Assembly (NCBI GenBank): GCA_018715025.1 | Contig: DVMK01000024.1 | Coordinates: forward strand, 1-8,319 | Source: Candidatus Caccousia avistercoris | GTDB taxonomy: Bacteria; Bacillota; Clostridia; Oscillospirales; Acutalibacteraceae | DNA length: 8,319 nucleotides | Direction: 5' to 3' | In this document: positions 5,354 to 8,319 of the stretch, piece by piece | How positions within the stretch are numbered: position 1 is the stretch's first letter | Layout of the letters: each line of letters begins with the position of its first letter | Made by a program: the position numbers and the translations under genes | Notes under the pieces: model-generated | Seen by the model: only the letters and a program-made list of their open reading frames with translations | Database searches by the model: none | Told to the model about the DNA's origin: nothing

Positions 5354-5361
5354 AAAATGCT

Positions 5362-5736
5362 TTGGAACAGAAAATCCTGCCCCATGACCATGGGCAATTG
5401 ATGGAACAGCGGTTTGACCACATGCCGAAGGAAGAGAGCTTCCAGACGGTTTCTGATATTTTCAAGCAGCTCTGCGACGGCAGCCGGATCCGGATTTTCT
5501 GGCTTTTGTGCCACTGCGAGGAATGCGTGATCAACCTGGCTTCCATGGTTGGGATGAGCAGCCCGGCTGTGTCCCACCACCTGCGGCAGCTGAAAAGCAG
5601 CGGGCTGATTGTAAGCCGCCGGGAAGGGAAGGAAGTGTACTACCGCGCCGCAGACACCGAGCAGGCCCAGCTTCTGCACCGAATGATAGAAAAAATGGTG
5701 GAGATCGCATGCCCTTCCCAGGGAGATAAGGTATGA
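5362..5736 (+). CDS. ArsR/SmtB-family metal-sensing repressor
   Basis: This 124-residue protein is a winged-helix repressor of the ArsR/SmtB family, which binds operator DNA as a dimer and lets go when metal binds. The recognition helix is SSPAVSHHLRQL (66-77), followed by the wing GLIVSRREGKEVYYRA (81-96). Candidate metal ligands are His8 and His10 (HDH), His20, the cluster C50-H-C52-x2-C55 at the start of the helix-turn-helix, His106 and Cys117. The Cys-rich motif sits where CadC and SmtB-like sensors carry their alpha-3 ligands. It is divergent from the HMA/P-type ATPase operon, which is almost certainly its target. The start is TTG with AAAGGAG 8 bases upstream. Its stop overlaps the start of the next frame (ATGA). 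Whether it senses Zn, Cd or Pb cannot be decided here. Confidence 0.88.
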   Translation: MEQKILPHDHGQLMEQRFDHMPKEESFQTVSDIFKQLCDGSRIRIFWLLCHCEECVINLASMVGMSSPAVSHHLRQLKSSGLIVSRREGKEVYYRAADTEQAQLLHRMIEKMVEIACPSQGDKV

Positions 5737-5897
5737 GCATGGAATACGGCGCGGAAATTGCCCGGTCCCTGCAGGAGGTGCCGGAGGGAACCTTTGCCGT
5801 TCACCGCTTCGGCGGCGGGGATGCTTCGCCTGCAAAGCGGCGCTTCCGTTTACCTGGGGGCGGGGGCGGCTGGCAGGAGGAGCAGAGATCCCGCTGA
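5733..5897 (+). pseudogene. 54-codon frame coupled to arsR, possibly the 5' end of a broken gene
   Basis: The ATG overlaps the arsR stop as ATGA, and GGGAG lies 7 bases upstream, so the translation start looks genuine. The first 26 codons (MSMEYGAEIARSLQEVPEGT onward to VHRF) have the usual high-GC third positions of real genes here. After that the frame turns into Gly/Arg-rich sequence (RLPGGGGGW) and stops at 5897. The other two plus frames continue with plausible protein: from about 5821 the +1 frame reads MLRLQSGASVYLGAGAAG, and from 5882 the +2 frame reads AEIPLKFTENPRRF. This looks like one gene with two frameshifts, truncated by the nitroreductase gene. It could instead be a genuine small protein. 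No function is assigned. Confidence 0.4.
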
Positions 5898-5900
5898 AAT

Positions 5901-6425
5901 TCACCGAAAATCCACGGCGATTCGCCCGGAGGGCAGCGCGCGGCGCGGCTGGGGGGCCGCAGGCCGCCCTACCCCCACCATCACATAGGGGGCGAAGCCC
6001 TCCGGCACGGCAAGGGCGCGGCAAAGCTCTCTGTTTTTCTGCGCCGCCGCCGGGACTCCCATTAAATACAGGCTGCCCAGGCCCAGGCCGGCGGCGGCCA
6101 GCATGACATTTTCCGCTATGCAGGAAGCGTTGGCCCAGGCGGCGGCCTCCTCCCCTGCCCGGCAGCTGATGGAGAGAAGCGTGGGCGCGGTGTGCAGAGG
6201 ACGGCCGGGCCCTTCCCCGCCGAATTCCTCCCGGGCGTACTGTTCCAGGCGTTCCAGCAGGGCTGGATCCTGCAGGACGGCAATGTGCACGCCGCTGTAG
6301 TCCCCGTACGCCACCGGGGCGGCCTGCGCTGCCTGCAGAAGGACGTGCAGCTCCCTCTCCCCTATTTTCTCGCCGGTAAAATTCCGGCAGGATTGCCGCT
6401 GGGCAATGGCCTCCATTACATCCAT
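5901..6425 (-). CDS. Nitroreductase-family FMN oxidoreductase
   Basis: This 174-residue protein fits the short nitroreductase family, homodimeric cytosolic flavoenzymes that use FMN and NAD(P)H to reduce nitro groups, quinones or other small electrophiles. The N-terminal motif RQSCRNFTGEKI (10-21) carries the Arg and Ser/Arg residues that bind the FMN phosphate. NASCIAENVMLAAAGLGLGS (99-118) is the conserved central helix and flavin-contact stretch, and VMVGVGRP (148-155) is the usual late strand. GGAGG lies 7 bases before ATG 6425; a second ATG at 6416 is less well placed. The stop is only 3 bp from the stop of the convergent small frame, with no terminator between. The substrate is unknown. 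Confidence 0.88.
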   Translation of the reverse strand: MDVMEAIAQRQSCRNFTGEKIGERELHVLLQAAQAAPVAYGDYSGVHIAVLQDPALLERLEQYAREEFGGEGPGRPLHTAPTLLSISCRAGEEAAAWANASCIAENVMLAAAGLGLGSLYLMGVPAAAQKNRELCRALAVPEGFAPYVMVGVGRPAAPQPRRALPSGRIAVDFR

Positions 6426-6437
6426 TTTTCCGCCTCC

Positions 6438-6466
6438 TTGACGAATTTCAATAAATTCATTATAGT
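6438..6466 (+). promoter_or_regulatory. Promoter of the rlmI-GNAT operon
   Basis: TTGACG (6438-6443), 17 bases, then TATAGT (6461-6466): five of six matches in each box. Transcription would start near 6473, giving a ~55-base leader. The -35 overlaps the last base or two of the divergent nitroreductase's ribosome binding site (complement of about 6433-6439). Confidence 0.75.
6443..6458. promoter_or_regulatory. Operator-like dyad inside the divergent promoters
   Basis: GAATTT (6443-6448) and AAATTC (6453-6458) form a perfect 6-4-6 inverted repeat. It fills the spacer of the plus-strand promoter and covers the start point of the minus-strand one. A bound repressor would shut both. No matching regulator is in the window other than ArsR, whose proposed operator differs. 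Confidence 0.35.
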
Positions 6467-6487
6467 AGATAAGACAACCGGGCGCAA
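6459..6487 (-). promoter_or_regulatory. Promoter of the nitroreductase gene
   Basis: On the minus strand TATAAT (complement of 6459-6464) is a perfect -10, with TTGCGC (complement of 6482-6487) 17 bases upstream matching the first three -35 bases. The start would be near 6452, giving a ~27-base leader. Its -10 shares four bases with the plus-strand -10 (6461-6466). Confidence 0.65.
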
Positions 6488-6493
6488 GGCCCG
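6479..6493 (+). other. Small hairpin in the rlmI leader
   Basis: CGGGC (6479-6483) and GCCCG (6489-6493) close a GCAAG loop, a few bases after the predicted transcription start of rlmI. It may stabilise the 5' end of the mRNA; its left arm also overlaps the -35 of the opposite promoter. Confidence 0.35.
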
Positions 6494-6527
6494 CGGGGTA
6501 TTCTCACACAGGAAGGACGTCGAATCC

Positions 6528-7745
6528 ATGGAACGCAGCTACCCTACATTTACCGTTACTGAAAAAGCGGAGCACAGCATCCGCCTGGGCCACCCCTGGG
6601 TGTATGACTCGGAAATTCTGGCAGGGGAATGTGAGAACGGCCGCCTGGCCAACGTGACGAGCCGCAAGGGCCGTTGGCTTGGCGCCGGCTTTTACAACGG
6701 GAATTCCAAAATCCGCCTGCGGATTATCTCCCGCAATGCCAACGACGATTTCAGCGAAGCGTTTTTTGAGCGCCGCCTGCGCCACGCGGTGGACTACCGG
6801 CGCACCGTCATGGGGCCGGATTTCGCCTGCTGCCGCCTCATTTTCGGCGAGGCCGACCTGTTCCCCGGCCTGACCGTAGACCGGTTCGGCAGCATTCTGG
6901 TGGCGCAGACCCTTTCTTTGGGAATCGAACGGATCAAGCCCATGCTGTTCCGCCTGCTGGTAAAAATTCTGCGGGAATACGGGGAACCGGTGGAGGCTAT
7001 TTATGAAAGAAACGATGTGAAGATCCGGGAGCTGGAAGGGATGGAGCAGGGCAAGGGCTTCTTCCCGGGAGAGGGCCTGGCCGGTGATTTGCCCGGCGTG
7101 ACGGAAATCTGTGAAAACGGCATCTATTATTCCGTAGACTATGTGAACGGCCAGAAAACAGGCTTTTTCCTGGACCAAAAATACAACCGTCTGGCGGCGG
7201 CGCGCCTTGCCCCCGGCCGCCGCGTGCTGGACTGCTTCACCCACACGGGGGCCTTCGCCCTGAACGCCGCCAAAGCGGGCGCCGCCCATGTGTGCGCGGT
7301 AGACGTGTCTGCCGACGCCGTAGCCATGGCAGAGCGGAACGCCGCCCGCAACCAGCTGGCGGGGAATATGTCCTTCCGGGAGGCGAACGTGTTCGACCTG
7401 CTCACCCAAATGGCAGAAAGCAAAAACCGGGAGTTCGACTATATCATCCTGGATCCCCCGGCCTTTACCAAATCCCACGGCACAGTGCGGAACGCGGAGC
7501 GGGGCTACCGGGAGATTAACCGGAAGGCCATGCAGCTTCTGCCCCGGGGCGGGTACCTGGCGACCTGCTCCTGTTCCCATTTTATGACAGAGGAGCTGTT
7601 CTGCAGAATGCTGCACCGTGCGGCGGAGGACGCCGGCCGCTCCCTGCGCCAGATTGAGGCCCGCCAGCAGTCGCCGGATCATCCCATTCTGTGGAACGTG
7701 CCGGAAACCAACTATTTGAAATTTTATCTGTTCCAGGTGGTGTAA
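6528..7745 (+). CDS. rlmI: RlmI-like 23S rRNA (cytosine-C5) methyltransferase
   Basis: This 405-residue protein has the layout of RlmI, which uses S-adenosylmethionine to make 5-methylcytosine at position 1962 of 23S rRNA. An N-terminal PUA-type RNA-binding domain (about 5-75) contains RLGHPWVYDSEI (19-30). The Rossmann-fold catalytic domain follows, with FFLDQKYNR (213-221), motif I DCFTHTGAF (235-243), AVDVS (257-261), motif IV DPPAF (309-313) and motif VI TCSCS (346-350), which carries the candidate catalytic Cys. Length is close to the usual ~396. I chose ATG 6528 because GGAAGGA precedes it and the protein start matches the family; the frame is open further upstream (from 6192) only as antisense of the nitroreductase. 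The next gene's ribosome binding site overlaps its stop codon. The exact rRNA target in this organism is inferred from the family. Confidence 0.9.
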   Translation: MERSYPTFTVTEKAEHSIRLGHPWVYDSEILAGECENGRLANVTSRKGRWLGAGFYNGNSKIRLRIISRNANDDFSEAFFERRLRHAVDYRRTVMGPDFACCRLIFGEADLFPGLTVDRFGSILVAQTLSLGIERIKPMLFRLLVKILREYGEPVEAIYERNDVKIRELEGMEQGKGFFPGEGLAGDLPGVTEICENGIYYSVDYVNGQKTGFFLDQKYNRLAAARLAPGRRVLDCFTHTGAFALNAAKAGAAHVCAVDVSADAVAMAERNAARNQLAGNMSFREANVFDLLTQMAESKNREFDYIILDPPAFTKSHGTVRNAERGYREINRKAMQLLPRGGYLATCSCSHFMTEELFCRMLHRAAEDAGRSLRQIEARQQSPDHPILWNVPETNYLKFYLFQVV

Positions 7746-7752
7746 GGAGGGG
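7744..7752 (+). promoter_or_regulatory. Ribosome binding site that sets the GNAT TTG start
   Basis: AAGGAGGGG overlaps the rlmI stop codon TAA. Its GGAGG core (7746-7750) ends 8 bases before TTG 7759 but 14 before the in-frame ATG 7765, so TTG is the better start. The overlap suggests translational coupling with rlmI. Confidence 0.6.
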
Positions 7753-7758
7753 ATTTGG

Positions 7759-8181
7759 TTGGAAATGGAGATCACCCAGGGCCTTCCTCAGGGGGCCAGG
7801 GAAATCCGCCAGGCTGTTTTCGTGGAAGAGCAGGGCTTTACCATGGAATTTGACGATATTGACGCCCTCGCCTGGCACGCCGTGCTGTCTGAAAACGGCG
7901 TGCCTTTGGCCACCGGGCGCACCTTCCCCGCCGATGAGCCGGGATTCTACACCATTGGCCGCGTGGCGGTTCGGAAAGAGCGCCGCAGGCAGGGGCTGGG
8001 GGAAAAAATCCTTCTGGCGCTGGAGGAAAAGGCCCGCTCCCTGGGCGCCCGGGGAACCTGCCTGTGCGCCCAGGTGCGCGCACAGGGATTTTACGAGGCG
8101 TTGGGCTACCAGGCTTACGGGGAAATTGTCTATGACGAAGAGGTTCCCCATGTAATGATGAAAAAAGAAACACAGCGGTAA
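7759..8181 (+). CDS. GNAT-family N-acetyltransferase
   Basis: This 140-residue protein is a single GNAT domain, which moves an acetyl group from acetyl-CoA to an amine. The N-terminal AREIRQAVFVEEQGF (13-27) is the motif found in the ElaA/YjcF-like branch. Motif A is IGRVAVRKERRRQGLGEKIL (66-85), with the acetyl-CoA pyrophosphate loop RRQGLG (76-81). The late stretch AQVRAQGFYEALGYQ (104-118) matches motif B with its FYEALGY signature. It starts 13 bases after rlmI and is co-transcribed with it. An rRNA modification gene next to a GNAT is compatible with acetylation of a ribosomal or housekeeping protein, but the substrate is not visible. Start TTG is inferred; ATG 7765 is the alternative. 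Confidence 0.9.
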   Translation: MEMEITQGLPQGAREIRQAVFVEEQGFTMEFDDIDALAWHAVLSENGVPLATGRTFPADEPGFYTIGRVAVRKERRRQGLGEKILLALEEKARSLGARGTCLCAQVRAQGFYEALGYQAYGEIVYDEEVPHVMMKKETQR

Positions 8182-8319
8182 AAATGCAAGAGAAAGCTGC
8201 CGAATGCGGCTAATCTTGCCCACCAGCTACCGGCAAGCCGTACCCCTAAAAATGCGGAGGAACTTTCGCAATCGTAAGATTGCGAGTGTTCCTGTAAGGG
8301 GGCCGGCGTTTAGCGACCC
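8182..8319. other. Intergenic tail with stem-loops
   Basis: No gene is visible in the last 138 bases. A small hairpin lies at about 8228-8242 (CGGC-AA-GCCG core). There is no clear terminator with a T-tract after the GNAT gene. Confidence 0.6.
8258..8293. repeat. Stem-loop resembling the intergenic hairpins at the window start
   Basis: TCGCAATC (8266-8273) and GATTGCGA (8278-8285) form a perfect 8-bp stem with a GTAA loop. After a 2-base internal mismatch the stem continues with AGGAAC (8258-8263) and GTTCCT (8288-8293), and possibly CCCCT (8243-8247) with AGGGG (8297-8301). No T-tract follows. It is probably another dispersed intergenic element rather than a terminator. Confidence 0.55.

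Larger units (their letters stand above)
4940..5361. other. Divergent regulatory region between metal-export operon and arsR
   Basis: These 422 bases hold, from left to right, the HMA ribosome binding site (4948-4954), an operator-like dyad (4969-4986), the minus-strand promoter (5002-5030), a direct repeat with 21-bp phasing (5048-5080), an inverted repeat (5072-5087), the plus-strand promoter (5142-5171) and a long GC-rich leader (about 5178-5361) of the arsR transcript. The left part is strongly AT-rich and the right part strongly GC-rich. I see no protein-coding gene, apart from a possible 20-codon leader frame. Confidence 0.7.

Noticed and set aside
6192..6527. Upstream in-frame extension of rlmI
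   Set aside because: It lies antisense to the nitroreductase and across its promoter; family N-terminus and ribosome binding site place the start at 6528.
6504..7775. Long open frame on the minus strand opposite rlmI (423 codons)
   Set aside because: It is a shadow of a well-supported methyltransferase gene; no ribosome binding site and no recognisable protein features.
1..8319. tRNA, rRNA, insertion sequence or phage genes
   Set aside because: I saw no cloverleaf with conserved tRNA bases, no rRNA-like sequence, and no transposase or integrase motifs in any frame.

Overview
The window looks like a chromosomal segment from a GC-rich Firmicute, most likely a gut-type Clostridia (Oscillospiraceae/Ruminococcaceae-like). 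This rests on strong AGGAGG-type ribosome binding sites, sigma-A-type promoters (TTGACA/TATAAT) in AT-rich islands within otherwise GC-rich DNA, TTG start codons, and a separate small HMA protein paired with an ArsR regulator and a P-type ATPase. The taxonomic call is inference; there is no rRNA or other marker gene here.

Layout. Bases 1-434 hold no convincing gene. They contain two diverged copies of a ~55-bp hairpin unit followed by four more stem-loops and, just before the first gene, a TACAnnTGTA dyad. Bases 435-2702 are a tight three-gene operon (ATPase, permease, permease) for an ABC-2 type transporter of unknown substrate. It ends at a bidirectional terminator (2716-2762) shared with the convergent metal operon.

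Bases 2800-4939, minus strand, encode a Zn/Cd/Pb-type P1B ATPase and, upstream of it, a separate 72-residue HMA metal-binding protein. Both read from a near-consensus promoter that overlaps or precedes an operator-like dyad. The 422-bp intergenic region 4940-5361 holds this promoter, a direct repeat with 21-bp phasing, and a plus-strand promoter with a long, GC-rich, hairpin-filled leader for an ArsR/SmtB-family regulator that starts at TTG 5362. The logic is a metal-sensing switch: ArsR represses, metal releases it, the HMA protein delivers metal and the ATPase exports it.

Directly coupled to arsR by ATGA is a 54-codon reading frame that looks like the start of a broken gene. It ends 3 bp from the end of a convergent nitroreductase-like gene (5901-6425, minus). 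The nitroreductase and the plus-strand rlmI-like 23S rRNA methyltransferase gene diverge from overlapping promoters that share the same -10 bases. A GNAT acetyltransferase follows rlmI in the same operon. The last 138 bases again hold stem-loops resembling the hairpin-rich filler at the window start.

Most genes are ordinary for this type of genome. The items that deserve a second look are the covarying hairpin pair at 22-148, the arsR leader, the broken gene after arsR, and the overlapping divergent promoters at 6438-6487.
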